Assembly (NCBI GenBank): GCA_965227905.1
Contig: OZ245780.1
Location: 2,170,001-2,234,000 of the forward strand
Length of the DNA: 64,000 nucleotides
Direction: 5' to 3'
Source: CBDDHT01 sp965227905
Lineage (GTDB): Bacteria; Pseudomonadota; Alphaproteobacteria; Rhizobiales; Methyloligellaceae
Below, in pieces: positions 1 to 7,767 of the stretch. Numbering within the stretch: the stretch's first letter is position 1; every line of letters begins with the position of its first letter. The translations under genes and the position numbers were made by a program. Below the pieces are notes generated by a model, which searched no databases, had not been told where the DNA came from, and saw nothing but the letters and a program-made list of their open reading frames with translations.

Positions 1-308
1 ATCGGATACCGGTCCGAAAATTCTTCAAAGACTGCTCGGACGATCCAAGGGTCGATGACTCGGCAGTCAAAAGATTGCGCGAAATCGCAGATAGTGTCGT
101 CACTCCTGATTTTTGCGATGCGTGCATCGCTGCGCCATCCAACTAACGTCATGAGTAGAAAGACTGCTGGAAGAGGAAATGCCAGCGGCCACCAAACCAA
201 ACCCGGTAGCGAGAGCATTCCTACTAAGATCGAAATGTAACACAGTGCTCCCGCCCAACTCATGGTTTGCACTGCACGCTCAGGCATATATCGCGAAGGA
301 ATGCGCAT
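1..308 (-). CDS. Partial membrane-associated hypothetical protein, 3' end off the left edge
   Basis: An open minus-strand frame runs from an ATG at 308 (alternative ATG at 287) to the left edge without a stop, about 102 codons. The visible part has a short basic N-terminus and two closely spaced hydrophobic stretches (around WAGALCYISILVGML and FPLPAVFLLMTLVGW). A soluble, charged segment with several Asp, Glu and Arg residues follows. This pattern suggests a small inner-membrane protein with a cytoplasmic tail. I do not recognise the family. An in-frame TAA lies 17 codons upstream of the 308 ATG, and the insertion sequence begins about 60 bp upstream, so the native promoter has probably been displaced. 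Confidence 0.45.
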   Translation of the reverse strand, partial: MRIPSRYMPERAVQTMSWAGALCYISILVGMLSLPGLVWWPLAFPLPAVFLLMTLVGWRSDARIAKIRSDDTICDFAQSFDCRVIDPWIVRAVFEEFSDRYP

Positions 309-375
309 TTGCCAACTGTATCGCAATACGGCCCGAGTTGCGTAGTTTTAACAGTCGCTGATACGACTGCAATTG

Positions 376-400
376 GCAGATTTTGTTGATTTATTCGGTT
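376..400 (+). repeat. Left terminal inverted repeat of the IS
   Basis: This 25-bp segment, read on the opposite strand, matches 1966-1990 with two mismatches. It includes the shared core TCAACAAAAT. It lies 60 bp before the transposase start. Confidence 0.8.
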
Positions 401-459
401 GCGACTGAGAGCGAATAGTGATTCCGTTTTCCATATGGTTTGGCATGGAGGGCGGATCG

Positions 460-1845
460 ATGATGGGCAGGCAGGAAGCTCCGGAACGGCTCTTTTACGA
501 CTTCTGCCTTGATGATCATGTTCCGGAGAAGCACTTGCTCCGGCAGATTGACCGCTTCCTCGATTTCGAAGGCATCCGTGCGAAGTTGGCACCCTTCTAT
601 TGCTCGATCGGTCGGCCTTCGATCGATCCCGAGTTGATGATAAGAATGTTGATCGTCGGTTATTGCTTCGCGATCCGTTCGGAGCGTCGGCTGTGCGAGG
701 AGGTTCATCTGAACCTTGCCTATCGGTGGTTCTGCCGCTTGGGCCTGGATGGGGGTGTTCCCGACCATTCGACCTTCTCGCGCAATCGCCATGGTCGGTT
801 CCGTGAGAGTAATATCCTGCGTCATCTGTTCGAAGAGGTGGTACGCCGCTGCATAGATGAAGACTTGGTTGGCGGCGAAGGCTTCGCTGTCGATGCGAGC
901 CTCATTCAGGCTGATGCCAACAAGCAGCGCTCACTACCGGGCAACGAGTGGGATATCGCGGACCTGCCCGTAGAACCGGGGCAAGCGGTTCGAGAGTATC
1001 TCGAGACCTTGGACGATGCCGCTTTCGGAGCGGCCAGTCCTACAAAGCCGAAGTTCGTCTCGCCATCCGATCCAGCAGCGCAATGGACCGGCGCCCTGCG
1101 TGGTCCTGCCTTCTTTGCCTATGCCACCAACTATCTGATCGACACCGATCACTCGATCATCGTCGATGTCGAGGGCACACGCGCCATTCGACAGGCCGAG
1201 GTGGGAGCCGCCAAGACGATGATCGAGCGGACCATGGATCGCTTCGGGCTCTATCCTGCGACGCTGGCAGGCGATACGGCGTACGGGGCCGCCGATATGC
1301 TGGGCTGGCTGGTCTACGAACATGGCATCGAGCCGCACATCCCCGTATTCGATAAATCCAAGCGGGCGGACGGGACCTTCTCGCGCGAGGACTTCACCTA
1401 TGACGTTCATGAGGATCGCTATGTCTGCCCGGAAGGAAAGAGTCTCCTGCAATATCGGCTCCCAGGACGACTGGCTAAAGCCAAGCCGCCCAAGGATGGC
1501 CTGCTCCGCTATCGGGCCATAAAAACCGATTGCGACCGCTGCCGCCTGAAGATGCAGTGCACCCCGAAGGAGCCCGCCAGAAAGGTCCTGCGCTCAATCA
1601 ACGAAGGGGCTCGGGACATGGCACGGGATATCGCCAAGACGGACGCCTATGAGACTTCTCGCAAGAACCGCAAGAAGGTGGAGATGCTGTTCGCACACCT
1701 AAAGCGCATCTTGAAGCTCAGCCGGCTTCGGCTGCGCGGGCCGAAAGGAGCCAAAGACGAGTTCTTGCTCGCAGCAACTGCTCAGAACCTGAGGAAACTT
1801 GCAAAGCTAAGACCAGAACCACCACCAGTTGCCCAACCAGTCTGA
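460..1845 (+). CDS. IS1182-family transposase
   Basis: DDE transposase of about 461 residues that cuts and joins the ends of its own element. The N-terminal third has the DUF772 helical domain typical of this group (PERLFYDFCLDDHVPEKHLL through the VPDHSTFSRNRHGRF segment). The catalytic half begins with the first Asp in GFAVDASLIQADANK. A CxxCxxxxxC zinc-finger-like cluster (DCDRCRLKMQC) and the DDE_Tnp_1 C-terminal region with SRKNRKKVEMLFAHLKRIL follow. I chose the ATG at 460 because a GGAGG stands about 9 bases upstream; an in-frame ATG at 445 or 418 is possible. No frameshift or internal stop is seen, so it should be functional. Confidence 0.9.
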   Translation: MMGRQEAPERLFYDFCLDDHVPEKHLLRQIDRFLDFEGIRAKLAPFYCSIGRPSIDPELMIRMLIVGYCFAIRSERRLCEEVHLNLAYRWFCRLGLDGGVPDHSTFSRNRHGRFRESNILRHLFEEVVRRCIDEDLVGGEGFAVDASLIQADANKQRSLPGNEWDIADLPVEPGQAVREYLETLDDAAFGAASPTKPKFVSPSDPAAQWTGALRGPAFFAYATNYLIDTDHSIIVDVEGTRAIRQAEVGAAKTMIERTMDRFGLYPATLAGDTAYGAADMLGWLVYEHGIEPHIPVFDKSKRADGTFSREDFTYDVHEDRYVCPEGKSLLQYRLPGRLAKAKPPKDGLLRYRAIKTDCDRCRLKMQCTPKEPARKVLRSINEGARDMARDIAKTDAYETSRKNRKKVEMLFAHLKRILKLSRLRLRGPKGAKDEFLLAATAQNLRKLAKLRPEPPPVAQPV

Positions 1846-1965
1846 AACAGCGGCTGACCAACAGCGCCTATACACATTAAACCCGCCTCGAATGGGTATC
1901 GGGCCCAAGGGGGGGGAACAGAAAACGTCCGCTCCTAACAGAAGCAGACATCTGGGTTGTTTGAA

Positions 1966-1990
1966 AACCGATTAAATCAACAAAATCGGC
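1966..1990 (-). repeat. Right terminal inverted repeat of the IS
   Basis: Partner of the repeat at 376-400, with 23 of 25 positions matching on the opposite strand. It stands 120 bp after the transposase stop. The 1991-2093 interval beyond it holds no gene that I can see. Confidence 0.8.
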
Positions 1991-2093
1991 ACATTGCGGC
2001 CTTGCGCGCTGGCGCAAATTTGCAGTTCGTAGCCGTTACCAAGCGTCAGATTTCATCCGCGAGTGCGCGTCTGCCAAGGGCCTAGCCAGCTAA

Positions 2094-2867
2094 TCAGCGC
2101 AGCAGACAATCGTCGGCCAAGGCTGCGACCGGTGTGAAATCCATATGATGCTTGTAGTCAGGCCGAGCAAGCTTTGTTTGACGGTTGCTGACAGGATTGA
2201 GGATCAAGGAAAAGATCGGTCGATCGTGTGGGGACATGTTGGGCGGTGAGCAGTGCAATAGCGTGTCGTGAAAGATGAGGCCTGTTCCCGCCGGTCCCGT
2301 GGCTGAGAAGAGGCCGCCTTTGGCGACTAGATCCGACACGACGTCCCGGTCGACGACCCACAGAGGATAGCTGGTCGAGACGGTGTCGTGGAATGTCGGC
2401 TGGGCGCCATATTTGTGCGAGCCACCAATGAACCATAAGGGCCCGTTGAACTCTGTCACATCATCCAGAAAGATGTGAAGATTGAGCGCCAGGGGCTCCG
2501 GCACGCCGTCGTCGGCATGGTGGGTTGCAAAGTCATAATGCCATTGCCATGGCTCACCATCGAATGCGGCCTTCACATTGACTTTGACCTGCTGAATGTA
2601 GAGATCGGGGCCGAGGATCTGTTGTGCCGGCTCAACGAGGCGCGGGTGATGACAGAGATCGTGAAAGAGCGAGTCCCGCAGGTGGAGACCCATGGCTGTG
2701 CGGACTTCGCCGCTGTCTTTCTCATGAATATTGGCGTCGGACTCTTCACGGAAGAGCGGTTCAAGCGCGCTATTGATTGCAGCGACTTCTTCGGTCGAGA
2801 ACAATTCGGGGAGGACAAGGAATCCATCGCGCTCGATCTGCGCCATCTGTTCGTCAGTGAGCTTCAC
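2094..2867 (-). CDS. Phytanoyl-CoA dioxygenase (PhyH) family, EctD-like Fe(II)/2-oxoglutarate oxygenase
   Basis: A 257-residue cytoplasmic oxygenase that should hydroxylate a small substrate using 2-oxoglutarate, O2 and Fe(II). The metal triad is visible as H110-x-D112 (WHYDF) and H205 (LLHCSPPN), with R216 placed to bind 2-oxoglutarate. The segment WHYDFATHHADDGVP closely follows the signature of ectoine hydroxylase (WHSDFETWHxEDGMP), but several specificity positions differ, and no ectoine synthesis genes are nearby. The substrate is therefore open. The start is a GTG with AGGGA about 8 bases upstream. The gene stands alone between the IS and purC. Confidence 0.85.
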   Translation of the reverse strand: MKLTDEQMAQIERDGFLVLPELFSTEEVAAINSALEPLFREESDANIHEKDSGEVRTAMGLHLRDSLFHDLCHHPRLVEPAQQILGPDLYIQQVKVNVKAAFDGEPWQWHYDFATHHADDGVPEPLALNLHIFLDDVTEFNGPLWFIGGSHKYGAQPTFHDTVSTSYPLWVVDRDVVSDLVAKGGLFSATGPAGTGLIFHDTLLHCSPPNMSPHDRPIFSLILNPVSNRQTKLARPDYKHHMDFTPVAALADDCLLR

Positions 2868-3014
2868 CTGTTTTCGTCCCTCGATCGATCTGGATAGACA
2901 GCAATTGTATGCTCTGTGAGGATCATAGCTGAAGCAATCAGTTATCGAAAAGCTCGTGAAGCGTGTTCAGTCGGCCGCTCCGTCTGCACGGAGATGCTGT
3001 GTAACTCGACGAGT

Positions 3015-3992
3015 TCAGCCCTCGTTTAGCGCAGTCTGCAGGCTTTCCCATATGCGTTCGCGTACCGGACGGTCATTGGCGGGTCTCTCGAAAGTCTGGC
3101 CCGTGACCTGCTCGAAGAGCTTGATGTATTTGTCGCTGAATTCGAGCAGTGTTTCGTCCGGGATGTCAGGGATCGGATCTTTGTAGGGATCGCATCGCGC
3201 GCTGATCCAGAGCCGTAGGAACTCTTTGTCCAGGCTGTCCGGACTCTCTCCAGATGCCATCCGGTCGTCATAGCTGTCGGCAATCCAATAGCGGCTCGAG
3301 TCTGGCGTGTGCACTTCGTCCGCCAAGGTGATCCGGCCGTCTGAATCGACGCCGAATTCGTATTTCGTGTCGACGAGGATCAGACCATTCGCTGCCGCAA
3401 TCTTCCGGCCCCGGGCGAAGATCTCAAGGCTGAGTTCCGCAAGCTCATTCCAAACGGCTTGCGACAGGATCTTCTTCTCGACGATTTCTGCCGCTGTGAT
3501 TGGTACGTCATGCGCGCCTGCTTCGCCTTTGGTTGTCGGCGTGAGGATCGTCTCTGGCAGCTCTTGATTTTTGACCAGACCGTCGGGGAAGCGATGTCCA
3601 TACATCTCGCGTTCGCCGCGCTCGTACATTGGCCAAATGCTGGTTTCCGTGGAGCCTGTCAGATAGTCGCGAACAACCATCTCGATCGGCAGCATATCCA
3701 GCCGCCGCGCAATGATGACATTCGGGTCCGGATATTCGATGACGTGGTTCGGGCAGATATCAGCCGTGTTCTCGAACCAGAACCGAGCTGTTTGGTTGAG
3801 AACTTGTCCTTTGTGGGGAACGGCTGCCAGGACGATATCGAATGCTGACTGGCGGTCCGTTGCGATCATCACCCGGCGGCCATCAGGCAGATCATAGGAG
3901 TCCCGCACCTTGCCGCGCTGGAAGTTCGGCAACTCGGGAAACTCGGCGTCCGTCAGGCAGTTTTCGAGGAGGGACTTTGGGTCATTCGTCAT
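3015..3992 (-). CDS. purC: Phosphoribosylaminoimidazole-succinocarboxamide (SAICAR) synthase
   Basis: Catalyses the ATP-dependent condensation of CAIR with aspartate in de novo purine synthesis, in the cytoplasm. The N-terminal phosphate loop RGKVRDSYD (residues 26-34) and the TDRQSAFD motif (45-52) are present. So is the DEVHTPDSSRYW segment that carries conserved substrate contacts. At 325 residues it belongs to the longer class seen in yeast Ade1 and many alphaproteobacteria, not the 237-residue E. coli type. It is separate from the usual purSQL cluster. A 38-bp gap separates it from rsmD upstream on the same strand, so read-through from rluB-rsmD is possible. Confidence 0.95.
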   Translation of the reverse strand: MTNDPKSLLENCLTDAEFPELPNFQRGKVRDSYDLPDGRRVMIATDRQSAFDIVLAAVPHKGQVLNQTARFWFENTADICPNHVIEYPDPNVIIARRLDMLPIEMVVRDYLTGSTETSIWPMYERGEREMYGHRFPDGLVKNQELPETILTPTTKGEAGAHDVPITAAEIVEKKILSQAVWNELAELSLEIFARGRKIAAANGLILVDTKYEFGVDSDGRITLADEVHTPDSSRYWIADSYDDRMASGESPDSLDKEFLRLWISARCDPYKDPIPDIPDETLLEFSDKYIKLFEQVTGQTFERPANDRPVRERIWESLQTALNEG

Positions 3993-4030
3993 ATTCGGTA
4001 TCCGTCAAAATCATCCATCGGATTTGAGAT

Positions 4031-4588
4031 TCAGTCGACCTGAAGAAACATGACCTGCGTATCGCCATAGGTCCGCTGATCCAGCAGCTTGAATGCGTCG
4101 GGTAATGCAATCTCGGCAGTCTCGCTTTCTTCGAAGACAATGACGGCGCCCGGCGCAAACCAACCGCCTTCAAGAGCTTCGGCAAGGGCCTTCTCGCCGA
4201 GTCCTTTTCCATAGGGCGGGTCGAGAAATACGCAATCGAACGGATCCTGGCCACGTAGGGGGCCGAGCGCGCCCGCGTCGCGTCGCCAGACTTTCGTGAC
4301 GCCGGTGAGATCGAGCGCTTCGATGTTGCGTCGCTGCAGGGCACGTGCGTCGACACTGTTGTCGATGAACAGGCAGTAGCGGGCACCTCTGGACAAGGCT
4401 TCAAGTCCGAGTGCACCTGTGCCGGCGAAGAGATCCAGAACCCTGGCATCGTCGAGAGCGAAGTCCTCGATGCCATGCGCCAGGATATTGAAGATGGATT
4501 CGCGCACCCTGTCGCTTGTCGGACGGACAGACTTGTCCTTCGGAGCAGCAATGGTTGCGCCGCGAAATTGCCCGGCAACGATCCTCAT
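4031..4588 (-). CDS. rsmD: 16S rRNA (guanine(966)-N2)-methyltransferase RsmD
   Basis: A 185-residue SAM-dependent methyltransferase that modifies G966 of 16S rRNA in the assembling 30S subunit. The N-terminus has the family hallmark MRIVAGQFRG followed by the PTSDRVRESIFNIL stretch. Motif I for SAM binding is LDLFAGTGALG (51-61), and the catalytic motif IV is DPPY (123-126). The length is normal for the family. The start ATG overlaps the stop of rluB by four bases, which suggests translational coupling in an RNA-modification operon. Confidence 0.95.
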   Translation of the reverse strand: MRIVAGQFRGATIAAPKDKSVRPTSDRVRESIFNILAHGIEDFALDDARVLDLFAGTGALGLEALSRGARYCLFIDNSVDARALQRRNIEALDLTGVTKVWRRDAGALGPLRGQDPFDCVFLDPPYGKGLGEKALAEALEGGWFAPGAVIVFEESETAEIALPDAFKLLDQRTYGDTQVMFLQVD

Positions 4589-5412
4589 GAGTTGCCGCGC
4601 CGTTTCGGTTTGGCCTTGTGCGGCGTGATGAGGCCGAATTGCTGCGCCAGTTTCGATCCGAGTTGTTCGCTCAACACCTTGGTCGTGATTTCTTCGACGG
4701 CGCCAGGCTGAAGGCTGCCGAGAATGAACGGGCCATAGGAGATACGGATGAGGCGGTTCACGTCGAGGCCGATTGCGGCGAGAACACGTTTGACCTCGCG
4801 GTTCTTGCCTTCGCGCAAGCCCATGGTCAGCCAGATATTGGCGCGCTCGGAACGATCGATCTTCGCATCGATCGGACCGTAGGTGACGCCGTCGACAGTG
4901 ATTCCGTCTTTGAGTTCATCGAGTTTCTTTTGGGAAATGCGGCCTCTGGCACGCACGCGGTAGCGCCTCAGCCAACCTGTGGACGGCAACTCCATATGCC
5001 GCGCCATTGCGCCATCTGTTACAAGCAGTAGAAGGCCTTCCGTCGAGAAATCGAGACGGCCGACCGAGATCACACGCGGCAGGTCATCCGGCAGCGCATC
5101 GAAAACGGTTCGCCGACCCTCTGGGTCGTTGTGAGTGGTCAGTAGCCCGCGGGGTTTGTGATAGCGCCAGGCTTGCGGACGCTCCGCAGCGGCCAGAGGT
5201 TCGCCATCGACGGTTACCGTATCGTCGGGGCCGACGACGCAGGCCGGTGACTCGAGAACGCGACCGTTCACAGCGACGCGTCCGGCCTCGACCCAACGCT
5301 CGGCTTCGCGGCGTGAGCACAGTCCTGCGCGTGCCATGGCTTTGGCGACCCGCATTGGTGCAGCGGCGCTGGTCGATGCTGCTTCCGTTTTCTTCTGTTT
5401 CGAGCTCGCCAC
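4585..5412 (-). CDS. rluB: Pseudouridine synthase of the RluB/RsuA family
   Basis: A 275-residue rRNA pseudouridine synthase. An S4 RNA-binding domain spans about 20-65 (KAMARAGLCSRREAERWVEAGRV). The catalytic domain carries GRLDFSTEGLLLLVTDG, with the nucleophile Asp121. The first 19 residues are Ala/Ser/Lys-rich and lack homology features, so Met20 is an alternative start. RluB-type proteins modify U2605 of 23S rRNA; RluE or RsuA activity cannot be excluded from sequence alone. It lies upstream of rsmD with a four-base overlap and is divergent from tadA. Confidence 0.9.
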   Translation of the reverse strand: MASSKQKKTEAASTSAAAPMRVAKAMARAGLCSRREAERWVEAGRVAVNGRVLESPACVVGPDDTVTVDGEPLAAAERPQAWRYHKPRGLLTTHNDPEGRRTVFDALPDDLPRVISVGRLDFSTEGLLLLVTDGAMARHMELPSTGWLRRYRVRARGRISQKKLDELKDGITVDGVTYGPIDAKIDRSERANIWLTMGLREGKNREVKRVLAAIGLDVNRLIRISYGPFILGSLQPGAVEEITTKVLSEQLGSKLAQQFGLITPHKAKPKRRGNS

Positions 5413-5513
5413 TTGACTTAATGTGCCTCGGTAAACGGCGTTTCCTGAAATTGGGTGTTTTGTTTTAGACAGTCAGACTCGCTGCGTGATTGCGAGCGCT
5501 GGGCAATGGACTC

Positions 5514-5999
5514 ATGACCGACAGCAAGGTTGCAGAAGAGCGCGCCTCCGACAAGACCAGTCGTCCGATGGGGCTTGCATTGCAAGAGGCGGAGGAGGCA
5601 GCAGCGCGCGGCGAAGTCCCCGTCGGTGCTGTTGTCGTGGCAGCGGATGGGGCGGTGATTGCTCAGGCGGGCAATCGGACGCGCGAGCTGAACGATCCGA
5701 CGGCCCATGCAGAAATCATCGCCATTCGCGCGGCGGCCAAGGCCTTGGCAAGCGAGCGGCTGTCCGACTGCGATCTCTATGTCACACTTGAGCCTTGCAC
5801 TATGTGTGCCGCCGCGATCTCCTTTGCACGGATCCGCCGGCTCTATTTTGGAGCCTATGACGAGAAGGGAGGGGCGGTCGAACATGGTGTCCGTTTCTTC
5901 GGGCAACCCACATGCCATCATGCCCCGGACGTTTATGGCGGCATCGATGAGATCAGAGCAGGCAAGATGCTCAGAGCGTTTTTTGCGGCTCGGCGCTAA
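5514..5999 (+). CDS. tadA: tRNA-specific adenosine(34) deaminase TadA
   Basis: Converts A34 to inosine in the wobble position of tRNA-Arg(ACG), an essential step in decoding. The zinc site and proton shuttle are visible: H65-A-E67 and PCTMC with C95 and C98, numbered from the ATG at 5514. An in-frame ATG lies upstream at 5490, and a shorter start at Met19 (5568) would match the usual N-terminus. The gene is divergent from rluB and convergent with the patatin gene, overlapping its 3' end by 29 bp. Confidence 0.93.
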   Translation: MTDSKVAEERASDKTSRPMGLALQEAEEAAARGEVPVGAVVVAADGAVIAQAGNRTRELNDPTAHAEIIAIRAAAKALASERLSDCDLYVTLEPCTMCAAAISFARIRRLYFGAYDEKGGAVEHGVRFFGQPTCHHAPDVYGGIDEIRAGKMLRAFFAARR

Positions 6000-6843
6000 G
6001 GACGGCATTGAGAGCGCGTTTGAGCTCATCCTTCATCGGCCGTGCCGAATCCAGAATTTCGTGGATCTTGTAAAACTCGAGAACCTTGAAGCGCGAGACG
6101 ATGGGTCTGATGAGAATGTCCGGTTGCTGCCGCTCCAGTTTCTCCCGCACGATGGCGTTCTGCATGATTTGAGAGGCAGCAAGAATGGCTTCCAATGCCG
6201 ATGGAGGCTCTTCCGGAACATCGCGAACCTGAATGCCGGTGACGTCGACGGCAACCGAGATTTTGACATCGGAGGCGAGGATGTCGAAGGGTAGGGGGTC
6301 AGCAAGGCCGCCATCCATCAGTATTTTGCCCCGATGCTCGACTGTGCGGAATACGGCTGGAAGCGCCATGCTTGCCGCAACAGCAGGCAACACCGGCCCA
6401 TCATTGATGACAATTCGAGACTGCGTGTTGTAGTCCGTGGCGATAACCGAAAGCGGTATCTGAAGCTTGGCGAAGTCATCCGGAAGCGCACCGTCGAAAA
6501 TCACTTCCATCAGCGAAATCGGGTTCATCGCCGCAGCCGAGAGTGGGCGCAGGTTCCACAACTCGGAGAGGCTGTCGCCAGCAGAGGCGAACATACGGCG
6601 CAAGATTTCCGTGCGTTTCCCTAGAATGGATGTAGCCCGCTCGGCGATCTCCTTTGCCGGCATGCCCGCGGCATAGGCCGCACCCAGGATTGCGCCAATA
6701 CTGCATCCCGCAATCACAGTCGGTCGCAGGCCCAATTCCTCAAAGACTTCGATTGCAAGAATATGGGAAAGACCGCGGGCGCCGCCGCCGCCGAGGGTGA
6801 GACCGATGGTGGGATTGCTACTTACCTTGCGCTGGTCTTGCAT
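5971..6843 (-). CDS. Patatin-like phospholipase
   Basis: A 290-residue serine lipid acyl hydrolase of the patatin fold, cytoplasmic or membrane-associated, with no signal peptide. The oxyanion-hole loop GGGGARG occupies 18-24. The nucleophile elbow GCSIG has Ser48, and the catalytic Asp177 is in MDGGLADP, completing the Ser-Asp dyad. It resembles the short bacterial RssA-like group, whose substrates are mostly unknown. It overlaps the end of tadA on the opposite strand by 29 bp and lies just downstream of the hydrolase/purD pair on its own strand. Confidence 0.88.
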   Translation of the reverse strand: MQDQRKVSSNPTIGLTLGGGGARGLSHILAIEVFEELGLRPTVIAGCSIGAILGAAYAAGMPAKEIAERATSILGKRTEILRRMFASAGDSLSELWNLRPLSAAAMNPISLMEVIFDGALPDDFAKLQIPLSVIATDYNTQSRIVINDGPVLPAVAASMALPAVFRTVEHRGKILMDGGLADPLPFDILASDVKISVAVDVTGIQVRDVPEEPPSALEAILAASQIMQNAIVREKLERQQPDILIRPIVSRFKVLEFYKIHEILDSARPMKDELKRALNAVLSAEPQKTL

Positions 6844-6861
6844 GGTCGTGCTCGCGGAGTG

Positions 6862-7767
6862 TCAGGACGTTTGGAAAAAATCCGATAAAAGTGCAGCCGT
6901 TTCTTCGGGGCGCTCTTCGGCTAGAAAATGTCCGCAGGGCAGTGCCTGACCGCGCGCGTCTGTGCACCAGGTCTGCCAGACTTCCAACGTATTCGAGACG
7001 GTGCCGACTGAACGCCCTCCGCCCCATAGAACCAGCGTTGGACAGGAAATCTTGTTGCCTGCTTCCTGGTCGCTTCGATCGCAAGCCTGGTCCACGGTAT
7101 AGCCAGCGCGATAGTCCTCGCAAAAGGCATGAATGTGGGCGGGATCTGAAAACGCCGAACGATAATGCGCCATCGCTTCTTCGGCAAAAGGCGCAAGGCT
7201 GCCTGCCGCGCACCAGCGTGCCATCAGTGTTTCATGCCATGCCGCGGGATCGGCTCCGATAACCGTCTCTGGAAGCGGCGCGGGTTGTGCGAGGAAGGTC
7301 CAATGGAATTTGCCCATGGCACCCTTGGCGTCGAAATCGACCCACGCATCGAGCGTCGGTACGATGTCCAGAACCGCAAGACGTTCGACCTTGTCGCCAT
7401 GGTCCAGGGCCAGCCGGTATGCGACGCGTGCGCCACGATCATGCGCCGCCAATCGAAAACGGTCATGCCCCAGTGCAGCCATCACGTCGACCATGTCGAG
7501 GGCCATGGCGCGCTTGCCATAGGTTTCATGCGCCGTGTCGGTCGGCGGACAGGAACTGGCGCCATAACCGCGCAGGTCCGCGCAAACCAGGGTGAAATGT
7601 TTGGCCAGTTCAGGAGCCACCCGATGCCACATGACATGGGTCTGAGGGTAGCCGTGCAGGCACAGAAGCGGAGGACCGCTGCCACCGGTGCGCAAGAAGA
7701 TCTCGGCGCCGGATGTTTCGATCCGTCGCTCTTCGAAGCCTGGAAACAGGTCAGGAAGCGTATTCAC
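6862..7767 (-). CDS. Alpha/beta hydrolase, fluoroacetate dehalogenase type
   Basis: A 301-residue hydrolase with an Asp nucleophile instead of Ser. The residues known for fluoroacetate dehalogenase RPA1163 of Rhodopseudomonas palustris are all present at the same numbers. They are nucleophile D110, carboxylate-binding R111 and R114, acid D134, the halide pocket H155, W156 and Y219, and base H280. The oxyanion segment is HGYPQTHVMW (39-48). This supports hydrolytic removal of halide from 2-haloacids; activity on fluoroacetate itself is inferred. The start overlaps the purD stop by four bases, so it is co-transcribed with purD, an unusual pairing. Confidence 0.85.
   Translation of the reverse strand: MNTLPDLFPGFEERRIETSGAEIFLRTGGSGPPLLCLHGYPQTHVMWHRVAPELAKHFTLVCADLRGYGASSCPPTDTAHETYGKRAMALDMVDVMAALGHDRFRLAAHDRGARVAYRLALDHGDKVERLAVLDIVPTLDAWVDFDAKGAMGKFHWTFLAQPAPLPETVIGADPAAWHETLMARWCAAGSLAPFAEEAMAHYRSAFSDPAHIHAFCEDYRAGYTVDQACDRSDQEAGNKISCPTLVLWGGGRSVGTVSNTLEVWQTWCTDARGQALPCGHFLAEERPEETAALLSDFFQTS

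Larger units (their letters stand above)
367..1999 (+). mobile_element. IS1182-type insertion sequence (complete)
   Basis: A single transposase gene is bounded by imperfect terminal inverted repeats. The core repeat is 376-400 on the left and 1966-1990 on the right, matching at 23 of 25 positions; weaker matching continues to about 367 and 1999, so the exact ends are uncertain. No clear target-site duplication is visible. Short palindromes lie at both junctions: 352-369 on the left (arms CAGTCG/CGACTG) and 2002-2017 on the right (arms TTGCGC/GCGCAA). The element looks intact and possibly still active. The interval 1846-1965 inside it is non-coding. Confidence 0.8.

Noticed and set aside
1..2093. 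The left-edge membrane gene split by the IS
   Set aside because: Sequence right of the IS (2000-2093, minus strand) has stops in all frames, and the gene has its own start left of the IS, so insertion appears to be upstream rather than inside.
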